Source: an uncultured Cellvibrionales bacterium
Lineage (GTDB): Bacteria > Pseudomonadota > Gammaproteobacteria > Pseudomonadales > UBA7434
Assembly (NCBI GenBank): GCA_937897785.1
Contig: CALCNB010000349.1
Location: forward strand, 1 to 6,317
Length of the DNA: 6,317 nucleotides
Direction of reading: 5' to 3'
Positions 1-5,487 of this stretch are shown one piece after another. How positions within the stretch are numbered: position 1 is the stretch's first letter; each line of letters opens with the position of its first letter. The notes beneath the pieces are model-generated. The model searched no databases and had not been told where the DNA came from. It saw only the letters and a program-made list of their open reading frames with translations. The position numbers and the translations under genes are program-made.

Positions 1-284
1 TTTTTGGCTGCTTTTCTTTGTTCTAATTTACGCAACATTCTTTCGCGTTGTTTTGCGCCTCTCATATTTTGATTTAATCTTCCTTTCATTGCTCCCATAT
101 TAACTTTACTGTTTTTTCCCATTCCAGGCATACCCATTTGATTTAACATATTTTTCATATTTGCCATTCCGGGCATTTTTTCCATTTTCTCCATTAAATC
201 CATTGCTTCTTGCATAATTTCACTTTCCTTAAGTTCGCCTGATTTTAGTTTTGAATCAAGCTTACTTCCTACCTTTTTAATCAT
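1..284 (-). CDS. Methionine-rich basic protein, partial (C-terminus off the edge); giant-virus-like
   Basis: The minus-strand frame from ATG at 284 stays open to the window edge (94 codons, no stop), so the C-terminus is missing. An in-frame TGA lies immediately upstream of the ATG, so no longer N-terminus exists in this sequence. The product is lysine/arginine-rich with 16 methionines. It has an N-terminal charged part (about 1-25), a Met-rich amphipathic middle (about 24-56, including MEKMEKMPGM and MGMPGMGKN) and a basic, probably helical tail (about 66-94). Codons are strongly A/T-ending, with AGA for arginine, TTA for leucine and GGA for glycine, unlike the genes from 299 onward. The MPGMGKN-type core followed by a short basic tail recalls small conserved hypothetical proteins of algal or protist giant viruses. 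That resemblance is from memory, not a search. The Met-rich M domain of SRP54 is an alternative, but its GTPase domain and conserved motifs are absent. Function unknown. Confidence 0.6.
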   Translation of the reverse strand, partial: MIKKVGSKLDSKLKSGELKESEIMQEAMDLMEKMEKMPGMANMKNMLNQMGMPGMGKNSKVNMGAMKGRLNQNMRGAKQRERMLRKLEQRKAAK

Positions 285-298
285 TCATCTTAAGACAA
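285..298. other. Probable 5' chimeric junction
   Basis: Composition and codon use change abruptly here, from very AT-rich DNA with AGA/TTA/AAA codons to roughly balanced gammaproteobacterial DNA. The 14 bases lie between the start of the Met-rich ORF (284) and the stop of the small membrane protein (299), and include the palindrome CTTAAG at 289-294. The exact joining point cannot be fixed. I infer an assembly or amplification chimera rather than a natural insertion, because the other end of the window shows the same kind of break and no integrase, terminal repeat or target duplication is visible. Confidence 0.5.
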
Positions 299-580
299 TC
301 AGCGACTGCCCCATACTCTAGCCACTGCTCGGTCGGTGCCTAATCCGCCAATAATTAAACAAAATAAGCTCACTGCTGAAAAAACGCTCACCGGTATCAA
401 TGCCCCCCAGCCCAGTGCCATTTGTTGGCTGATCACAATCAGCCCCACCGTTAGACCGCCAAACAACAGTGCAAGGACTATCAGTATGATACGGCTCATC
501 GGTTTATAGACATAGTCACCCTCGCTATGTTCAAAAATATTCAGTAGCGGGGCAAACAGTTTTCGTAGTCCGTTCTTCAT
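299..580 (-). CDS. Small two-helix inner-membrane protein (conserved hypothetical)
   Basis: A 93-residue protein with two hydrophobic segments, about residues 31-51 and 57-80. They are joined by a short loop (SQQMALGWG) and flanked by a basic, amphipathic N-terminus (MKNGLRKLFAPLLNIFE) and a short polar tail ending AVARVWGSR. It should sit in the cytoplasmic membrane with both ends probably on the same side. The overall pattern, N-terminal NGL-KL-APLLNIFE, two helices and C-terminal DRAVA-WG-(S/N)-R, matches a small uncharacterised family I recall from Cellvibrionales-like Gammaproteobacteria, so the gene looks complete although it ends at the probable junction. I prefer ATG 580 because a GAGA sequence lies 8 nt upstream. 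A TTG at 586 would add only two residues. It is transcribed divergently from the monooxygenase operon. No function can be assigned. Confidence 0.75.
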   Translation of the reverse strand: MKNGLRKLFAPLLNIFEHSEGDYVYKPMSRIILIVLALLFGGLTVGLIVISQQMALGWGALIPVSVFSAVSLFCLIIGGLGTDRAVARVWGSR

Positions 581-620
581 GGTCAATTTCTCAAATAGTG
601 AGTGTGTCAGCTAGCGTCAT

Positions 621-631
621 GCAATCATTGC
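621..631. promoter_or_regulatory. Short inverted repeat in the divergent intergenic region (possible operator)
   Basis: GCAAT and ATTGC form a perfect 5-bp inverted repeat around one central base. It sits between the divergent membrane-protein gene and the monooxygenase operon, about 27 bp upstream of the operon's predicted -35 element. Position suits a regulator site, but a repeat this short arises easily by chance and no regulator gene is present in the window. Confidence 0.15.
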
Positions 632-657
632 CTTTTAGCAAGGCTGGGTTTTTGTAC

Positions 658-686
658 TTGGCGGTTTAAAGTTGGCCGCGTATGAT
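658..686 (+). promoter_or_regulatory. Sigma70-type promoter of the monooxygenase operon
   Basis: A -35 box TTGGCG (658-663, 4 of 6 to TTGACA) is followed after exactly 17 bp by a -10 box TATGAT (681-686, 5 of 6 to TATAAT). Transcription would begin near 693, giving a leader of roughly 35 nt before the ATG at 727. The -10 box overlaps the alternative ATG codons at 682 and 685, so a transcript from this promoter could not use those codons. This supports the shorter start of the monooxygenase. The prediction rests on sequence alone. Confidence 0.5.
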
Positions 687-726
687 GGATTTGCTACCGA
701 TAAGTATAACAATGAATGGATCAATT

Positions 727-1740
727 ATGGAATTTGTTGTGAGTTTTGATATGCGGGCTCCCGCATTTGGTGCTTCCGCTGATCGGCTGTATGCCGCTGC
801 TTTGGATATCAGTGCTTGGGCTGACCGCTTAGGTTTTCAGGCCATTGGTTTAGGCGAACACCATGCCAGCGATGATGGGTATTTGCCGTCACCGATTCCG
901 ATGGCTGCCGCGATTGCCGCGCGTACCGAGCAAATTATTTTGCGCTCCAATGTCTTATTAGCGCCGCTTTATGAGCCGGTGAAATTAGCGGAAGATTTAG
1001 CCGTGTTGCAATTGATTAGCGGCGGTCGCTTGCAGGTGGTGATAGGGGCGGGTTATCGACCCTATGAGTTTGCCATGTTTGGTAAGCGCCGCGAAGACCG
1101 AAAAGCCCTTTACCTAGAGACCTTTAAGGTCTTGCGCCAAGCGTGGACAGGGCAGGAATTTGACCATCAGAGCCGCAAGGTGACGGTCACGCCGGTGCCG
1201 AAGCCAACGCCGCCGCTGTTGCTCGGTGGCGCACATCCAGCAGTGGCCCGCAGAGCTGCTGCCATTGCCGATGGCTATTACCCGCCGGCCGGAGAGAACT
1301 GGGACGTTTATCGCGAAGCCTGCTTAACGCGTGGCTTAGCGGATCCCGGTGAGAGCGCGTTTCCCTTAGGGCCTATTTTCACGCATATTTCCAATGATCC
1401 CGAGGCCGATTGGCAAACCATTGCACCGCATGTGGCGCATTGCGTGCAGTCGTATGCCGACTGGACCATTGAGGCTTACGGTAAAGCGGCTGGCCCGTTT
1501 GCCGCGAATGTTGACCCAGATGATCTGCGTAAGAGTGGGGCTTATCAGGTTTTAACCCCAGCCGATGCCGTCAAGATGATTCTCGCGTTAGGTAACGAAC
1601 GAACCTTTATTCTTACTCCTTTATTGGGGGGGTTAGACCCCGACTTGGCGTGGCAGAGTTTGCATTTATTTGAAGCTGAGGTGTGGCCGCAGGTGAAGCA
1701 TTTAGCCGCGCCACGTTTCTTTTCCGCCCAGCCTCATTAA
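727..1740 (+). CDS. Luciferase-like FMN-dependent monooxygenase (LLM class)
   Basis: A 337-residue protein of the bacterial luciferase superfamily (PF00296 type), cytoplasmic with no signal peptide. These enzymes use reduced flavin and O2, usually supplied with FMNH2 by a separate reductase, to oxygenate substrates such as aldehydes, ketones, sulfonates or terpenoids. The sequence follows the LuxA layout. MEFVVSFDMRAP is the first TIM-barrel strand. GLGEHHASDDG (41-51) carries the His pair corresponding to the catalytic His44 region of LuxA. LAEDLAVLQLISGGRLQVVIGAGY (87-110) and the FGK-R-R stretch (118-122) are family hallmarks. LLLGGAHPAVARRAA (164-178) is the substrate/flavin-side segment, and the end GGLDPD...LHLFEAEVWPQVK (301-324) matches the usual C-terminal helix. 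ATG 727 is chosen because family members begin at this point, GGA lies 6 nt upstream and the predicted promoter overlaps the longer start at 682. It is the first gene of a four-gene operon. No reductase partner is encoded in the window. The substrate is unknown; a ketone (type II Baeyer-Villiger chemistry) fits the neighbours. Confidence 0.88.
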   Translation: MEFVVSFDMRAPAFGASADRLYAAALDISAWADRLGFQAIGLGEHHASDDGYLPSPIPMAAAIAARTEQIILRSNVLLAPLYEPVKLAEDLAVLQLISGGRLQVVIGAGYRPYEFAMFGKRREDRKALYLETFKVLRQAWTGQEFDHQSRKVTVTPVPKPTPPLLLGGAHPAVARRAAAIADGYYPPAGENWDVYREACLTRGLADPGESAFPLGPIFTHISNDPEADWQTIAPHVAHCVQSYADWTIEAYGKAAGPFAANVDPDDLRKSGAYQVLTPADAVKMILALGNERTFILTPLLGGLDPDLAWQSLHLFEAEVWPQVKHLAAPRFFSAQPH

Positions 1741-1774
1741 TTAAAAGTGATTTTATGATTAACGGAGTGTGTGC

Positions 1775-2521
1775 ATGACAACGACAAAAAAAACCGTATT
1801 AATTACTGGCGCTGGCCGAGGTGTGGGCCTATCTGTAGCAACCAAGTTGGCTGCAGCAGGCCATCGAGTGTTGATCAATGATATTAATCCACAGACGGCA
1901 GAAGCGGCAGCCAGTGCGATTATCGCAGACGGGGGCGATGCCATGGCAGCGGCTTTTGATGTTAGCCAAACCGAGGCGGCACTATCCGCGATTAAAGACC
2001 TTCAAGCGCAAACAGGGGGTATTGATATATTAATTAATAATGCTGGCAATGCGGGGTCGGTTGACATGCAACAGCTTTCGTTTCGCGATATGCCCATCGA
2101 TCAGTGGAATCAATTCTTAGGGGTCAACCTTTATGGGGTCTTAAATTGCACTAAGGCCGTTATCGATGGCATGTGCGAACGCGGTTGGGGCCGCGTTATT
2201 ACGATTTCGTCGGAAGCGGGTCGACAGGGGCTCGATATTAACGTATCACTTTACGGCACAGCGAAAGCCGGCGCTGCGCATTTTATGCGGCATCTTGCAC
2301 GTGAAGTCGGTGCTGATGGCGTGACGGCCAATTCGATTGCCTTGGGTTTAATGGATAATGTGCCCGAAGAGTTTGCCGCACCTTTAATACGCGGCATACC
2401 TGCGGGACGATTGGGCTCTGGTGCTGACGTAGCCCACGCAGTACAGTACTTAATCGATGAGCAGGCGTCGTGGGTGACAGGCCAAACCTTGGTTGTTAAC
2501 GGCGGCGTTTTAGCGGTATAA
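1775..2521 (+). CDS. Short-chain dehydrogenase/reductase (classical SDR)
   Basis: A 248-residue classical SDR, normal length for the family. It is an NAD(P)-dependent oxidoreductase that interconverts an alcohol and a ketone in the cytoplasm. All key elements are present: the Rossmann glycine motif TGAGRGVG (11-18), an acidic D36 at the end of the second strand that favours NAD(H), NNAG (88-91), structural/catalytic N118, active-site serines S145/S146 and the catalytic pair Y160/K164 (YGTAK). The segment after the active site reads NSIALGLMDN where many relatives have a PG pair (N-S-I-A-P-G), so the proline is replaced by leucine at 190. The C-terminal WVTGQTLVVNGG is typical of the FabG-like branch. 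ATG 1775 is chosen because GGAG (1764-1767) lies 7 nt upstream. The in-frame GTG at 1769 would be only one base from that site. It starts 34 nt after the monooxygenase stop, so it is probably co-transcribed. The enzyme class is secure; substrate and direction are inferred from neighbours only. Confidence 0.92.
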   Translation: MTTTKKTVLITGAGRGVGLSVATKLAAAGHRVLINDINPQTAEAAASAIIADGGDAMAAAFDVSQTEAALSAIKDLQAQTGGIDILINNAGNAGSVDMQQLSFRDMPIDQWNQFLGVNLYGVLNCTKAVIDGMCERGWGRVITISSEAGRQGLDINVSLYGTAKAGAAHFMRHLAREVGADGVTANSIALGLMDNVPEEFAAPLIRGIPAGRLGSGADVAHAVQYLIDEQASWVTGQTLVVNGGVLAV

Positions 2522-2542
2522 CGATCATTAAAAAATAATAAA

Positions 2543-2548
2543 AAGGAG
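2543..2548 (+). promoter_or_regulatory. Strong ribosome binding site for the VOC gene
   Basis: AAGGAG lies 5 nt before ATG 2554, after an A/T-rich stretch (2528-2544). It is the best Shine-Dalgarno match in the operon, so the third gene may be translated more strongly than its neighbours. Confidence 0.7.
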
Positions 2549-2553
2549 CAAAG

Positions 2554-2967
2554 ATGAAAACCAGTTTTGATCAGTTTTGTATTAACGTAAGTGACTTAGA
2601 CGCATCGATTCATTTCTATGAAACCGTGCTGGGCTTTACCATCACGCATCGTTTAGAGCAGCCAGGTGGTATGAACGTGACCGAGGTGTTATTTGAAGGC
2701 GATAATGGCTTTAGGCTGCAAATCGCTCGACACCACGACGAGACTGGCCCGATCGATCACGGCAATGCCCTCTGGAAATTTTATATTAATACCGATGACT
2801 GTGAAGGGCTTTACCAGCGCTGCATGGAACAGGGCGTTGAATCGATTTCTGCGCCTGTGAGATTAGAGGGCTGGCCGGTCACTGCTGCGTTTGTGGCGGA
2901 TCCTGACGGTTATCAAGTGGAAATTTTAGAGCATCATGCTGAAACACCGCCCATGAATGAATCCTAG
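2554..2967 (+). CDS. VOC-superfamily (glyoxalase-fold) protein
   Basis: A 137-residue, single-module-length VOC protein with two beta-alpha-beta-beta-beta units. The first unit starts FCINVSDLDASIHFYETVLGF (8-28), the usual V-D-L--S--FY---LG signature. The second has FYINTDD (76-82) and ends AFVADPDGYQVEILEH (112-127) with the classic DPDGY turn. Known members include glyoxalase I, extradiol dioxygenases, epimerases and resistance proteins, most using a divalent metal. Aligned by eye to E. coli glyoxalase I, the metal positions appear as Q7, Q56, K75 and E123, where GloA has His5, Glu56, His74 and Glu122. Only the last is retained, so lactoylglutathione lyase activity is unlikely and metal binding is uncertain. 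It lies 32 nt downstream of the SDR and 32 nt upstream of the hydrolase in the same operon, which suggests a role in the same small-molecule pathway, catalytic or as a binding protein. The fold is secure, the function unknown. Confidence 0.85.
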   Translation: MKTSFDQFCINVSDLDASIHFYETVLGFTITHRLEQPGGMNVTEVLFEGDNGFRLQIARHHDETGPIDHGNALWKFYINTDDCEGLYQRCMEQGVESISAPVRLEGWPVTAAFVADPDGYQVEILEHHAETPPMNES

Positions 2968-2999
2968 TTTACGCGCTGACTTTCTTACCAAGGAAGCTT

Positions 3000-3884
3000 A
3001 TGGCCAGTGACATTCTTCAACAGATTATTCGCGGTGTGCCTGCCGACTTTGCCGATCCGAAAGCGGATTATCTCAGTGTCAGAAAAACCATGGCGCCGTT
3101 TCATGGCCATGCCGTTGGAGAGGATGTTGAGCAAACCATCAAAGCTTATGGCGGTGTCGATTGTGGTGTCTATCATGTGCAGGGCTTTCGCGATGATGGT
3201 TTTATGGCCTTGTACTTTCATGGCGGTGCCTTAGTCTCATGCCCGTTGTCGGACTATCACTTTTACGCTGAGATTATCTGCCGACAACTAAATATACGCA
3301 CGGTCATGCCCGATTACCGCTTGGCGCCAGAACATCCGTACCCTGCGGCCCATGACGATGGCTTAGCGGTTTACGCAGCTTTGCTGGCGGAGGGGGTTGC
3401 GGCTGAAAAAATTATTATGCTGGGGGAATCTTGCGGTGGCGGTTTAGCAATAGGCAGTTTATTGGCTGCCCGTGATCGCGGTTTACCCATGCCGGCTGCC
3501 TTTATTTCAATTACCGGTTGGTTTGATTTAAGTGTCAGTGAATACCCTGCCTCACGTGATCCATTTCTGACGCCCGAATGGGTGCAGAATAGAGGGCGCG
3601 ATTATGTCGGTCAGCAAATGCCCTTAGACGACCCCCGTATTTCACCGTGTTATGCCGAGTTGAGTGGTTTGCCGCCGTTGTATCTACAGGTGGGGCAATA
3701 CGACACCATGGCGCCGAGCGCCTTACGACTGGCTAATCGCGCGACCTTGGCAGGTGTTTTAGTGACCTTAGAAAGTTGGCCGGCAATGATTCACGGCTGG
3801 CATGGGTTAATTAGTGCTGGGGTGCCGGAGGCAGAGGCGGCATGGCGCCATATCCGCCGCTTTACTGATCGTTTGCGTGATTAA
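3000..3884 (+). CDS. Alpha/beta hydrolase, HSL family esterase (PF07859 type)
   Basis: A 294-residue cytoplasmic esterase/lipase of the hormone-sensitive-lipase family, hydrolysing carboxyl esters, probably of small or medium acyl or alcohol groups. The oxyanion-hole motif HGG is at 74-76 (YFHGGALVS). The family hallmark DYRLAPEHPYPAA spans 105-117. The nucleophile elbow GESCGGG places the catalytic Ser at 144. The acid is probably D235 in GQYDTM and the histidine H265 in MIHGWHG, so the triad is complete. Residues 1-50 form the N-terminal cap common in this family. The start is supported by AAGGAA ending 4 nt before ATG 3000. It is the last gene of the operon, and its TAA overlaps the TAA of the convergent DUF1214 gene in the palindrome TTAA. 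In a ketone-oxidising pathway it would cleave the ester or lactone made by the monooxygenase; that role is inference. The enzyme class is well supported. Confidence 0.92.
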   Translation: MASDILQQIIRGVPADFADPKADYLSVRKTMAPFHGHAVGEDVEQTIKAYGGVDCGVYHVQGFRDDGFMALYFHGGALVSCPLSDYHFYAEIICRQLNIRTVMPDYRLAPEHPYPAAHDDGLAVYAALLAEGVAAEKIIMLGESCGGGLAIGSLLAARDRGLPMPAAFISITGWFDLSVSEYPASRDPFLTPEWVQNRGRDYVGQQMPLDDPRISPCYAELSGLPPLYLQVGQYDTMAPSALRLANRATLAGVLVTLESWPAMIHGWHGLISAGVPEAEAAWRHIRRFTDRLRD

Positions 3885-5281
3885 AACGATCGATAACGGC
3901 GTTGTACATGCGCCTGTCTGATGGCGATCGCTTGCGCGCGTTCGGCTTTGCTCAATCGCGGCATGTCAGCGGGTATATAGCGGTCAACGTCACTGAGTTT
4001 TATTTTTTTCGCTTCAATAATCGGCCATTCACTCTCGGGCGGGATCTCTGAGTAGGCCCAGCGATGGGATAAAAATCCCTTAGGTAAGCCAGTCGTGTCT
4101 AGCCAGTTTTGAATACCTGGATCGTGGTGCGAAACAATCCACCGTTGCACATGATCATCCCCCATGTACATCTGAAATAAGTTAAGGCTGCTTTGGTGAT
4201 TGGTATAATCTGGCGACTCACCCCATAAATTACCTAAATGAACGCTGACATAAATCGGCGAGCCCGTGTAAGTTGCCTCGATATAGAGTGCTTCGTCATC
4301 GGCTAATTCATACATGCCGCCGGCGTAGACATTGGTGCTCATGCCGCCGCCCGTGTCGCCCGATGCTGCATTGGGTCGGTTATAGCCATTGATAGGAAAG
4401 AAAAACCGACCGTCTTCGGGTTGGCCGTGGCTGCCATGAACATTTAATACCTTGTCGTAAAAGTTTAGCCAAAAATGCATTTGGCCACGAATGATAGCGC
4501 CCATACGGCGTAAATGATCAGCGGTTTTTGCCGGCGTTAAGGGTGCGGGGTGCTGGCCAATATGATTGATAGACGTAATAGAGAGGGCCACTGATTGCTC
4601 GTTTTCCCAATCATAAAACAGTTGTCTGCCGCTAATATAAGTGGCAAAGCGATCGAGGCCGTCTTTGCTGTATTGGTTGGGCGGTTTGCGGGTGCAGATA
4701 AAGTTGCCTTTATAGCCTGCCGGCTTTTCAGGCCCTAACAAAATCCTTAACTCGCCTTCATCACTGACGATTAAGTCGGCGTTATCTAGTCGACCAAAAC
4801 TGGTTCTAAAACCCTTTGCCAGTTCTGTTAATTCACCTGTGTCACCCGACATTGGCCCATCGGCCACTTCAAAGATTAGGTATTGCGGCGCCAGCGCTTG
4901 GTCAGTGGTGCGAGGCTTGCCTTGCCAGTGATCAAAATTATCTAACTGCGCAGTCACTTCGTATTGCTGGCGGCCATCAATAGGGGCATAAAAATAAATC
5001 GCGTCGGGGTTTTCAATAGTGGATTTATTAATGACTGACAGCGCATTGCGAAACACGGGGAAATCCGCGTCTTCATGAAAGGTTCGCTCTACGCCATGGT
5101 GTAAAAAGCCGGCTAGGTAGCGATAGCCTTCGGCCAGTACTCGACTGCTTGCCTCTGGGGGGAATAGCGCAGGGTCATCAATGGCCTGCCTGGCGCTTTG
5201 AAGTTCAGCGATTAATGTGTCCCATGCCGCGTTCAGTTCAGCTTTGTCTTGCATGATCGTCTGATTATCCATCTTATCCAT
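3881..5281 (-). CDS. DUF1214-type protein of unknown function
   Basis: A 466-residue soluble-looking protein with no signal peptide or membrane helix. The N-terminal half (about 15-300) is mixed and not recognised beyond a helical start (LNAAWDTLIAELQSARQAI). The C-terminal part (about 320-410) resembles DUF1214 (PF06742): YAGGMYELADDEALYIEA (319-336), a central strand region PIYVSVHLGNLWGESPDY (342-359), and VSHHDPGIQNWLDTTGLPKG (383-402) leading to the R-W pair at 407-408. The DPG--NWLDT-G--(K/R)G pattern is the clearest hallmark and is frequent in actinobacterial and marine proteobacterial members, often near lipid or steroid catabolism genes. That association is from memory. I choose ATG 5281 because GAGGG (5290-5294) lies 8 nt upstream. 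An ATG at 5335 in the same frame would add 18 residues but has a purine tract only one base before it. It faces the catabolic operon tail to tail and overlaps it by 4 nt, so it is a separate transcript. The biochemical role is unknown. Confidence 0.8.
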   Translation of the reverse strand: MDKMDNQTIMQDKAELNAAWDTLIAELQSARQAIDDPALFPPEASSRVLAEGYRYLAGFLHHGVERTFHEDADFPVFRNALSVINKSTIENPDAIYFYAPIDGRQQYEVTAQLDNFDHWQGKPRTTDQALAPQYLIFEVADGPMSGDTGELTELAKGFRTSFGRLDNADLIVSDEGELRILLGPEKPAGYKGNFICTRKPPNQYSKDGLDRFATYISGRQLFYDWENEQSVALSITSINHIGQHPAPLTPAKTADHLRRMGAIIRGQMHFWLNFYDKVLNVHGSHGQPEDGRFFFPINGYNRPNAASGDTGGGMSTNVYAGGMYELADDEALYIEATYTGSPIYVSVHLGNLWGESPDYTNHQSSLNLFQMYMGDDHVQRWIVSHHDPGIQNWLDTTGLPKGFLSHRWAYSEIPPESEWPIIEAKKIKLSDVDRYIPADMPRLSKAERAQAIAIRQAHVQRRYRSF

Positions 5282-5437
5282 CGGTATTGCCCTCGAAGCT
5301 GTCGATTGATGCCTTAATCGTTTGACCTCCAACATACCTCAGCGAGAGATTTAAAGGATTAATTTGCATTAAGTTTGGGCCATGGCTTGATTGTGGTTTA
5401 TGTCGGTCTGAATTCGGGGTAAACTCTGCTTATTGGC

Positions 5438-5443
5438 TATAGT
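5438..5443 (+). promoter_or_regulatory. Possible -10 box for folD
   Basis: TATAGT (5 of 6 to TATAAT) would start transcription near 5450, about 38 nt before the folD start. No good -35 box lies 16-18 bp upstream; TTCGGG at 5413 is weak and 19 bp away. The rest of the 206-nt gap between the divergent starts at 5281 and 5488 shows nothing I can name. Confidence 0.25.
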
Positions 5444-5487
5444 AGCTGGGTATTTGATGGAAACTAACTAATTTTTGGAGTTGATCT

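Noticed and set aside
1..284. Met-rich ORF as an SRP54 M domain
   Set aside because: Only the methionine content matches. There is no GTPase domain or SRP signature, and the ORF has its own start with a stop directly upstream.
630..653. Hairpin GCCTT / AAGGC followed by a short T run, like a weak terminator on the plus strand
   Set aside because: The stem is only 5 bp with TGGG before the Ts, it lies upstream of the operon promoter, and no plus-strand gene precedes it.
682..726. Upstream in-frame ATG codons that would extend the monooxygenase by 15 residues
   Set aside because: They lie inside the predicted -10 box, have no Shine-Dalgarno sequence, and the extension does not resemble the family N-terminus.
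1769..1774. GTG start for the SDR six bases upstream of ATG 1775
   Set aside because: It is one base from the GGAG ribosome site, too close for initiation, while ATG 1775 has 7 nt spacing.
1759..1944. Minus-strand ORF opposite the start of the SDR gene
   Set aside because: It overlaps a clear SDR with all motifs, and its product has no recognisable features.
2985..3234. Minus-strand and alternative plus-frame ORFs over the start of the esterase
   Set aside because: Both overlap the N-terminus of a complete HSL-type hydrolase and lack family features.
3885..3896. CGATCG/ATCGAT palindromes just after the esterase stop as a terminator
   Set aside because: They are too short and overlapping, have no T tract, and lie within the coding sequence of the DUF1214 gene.
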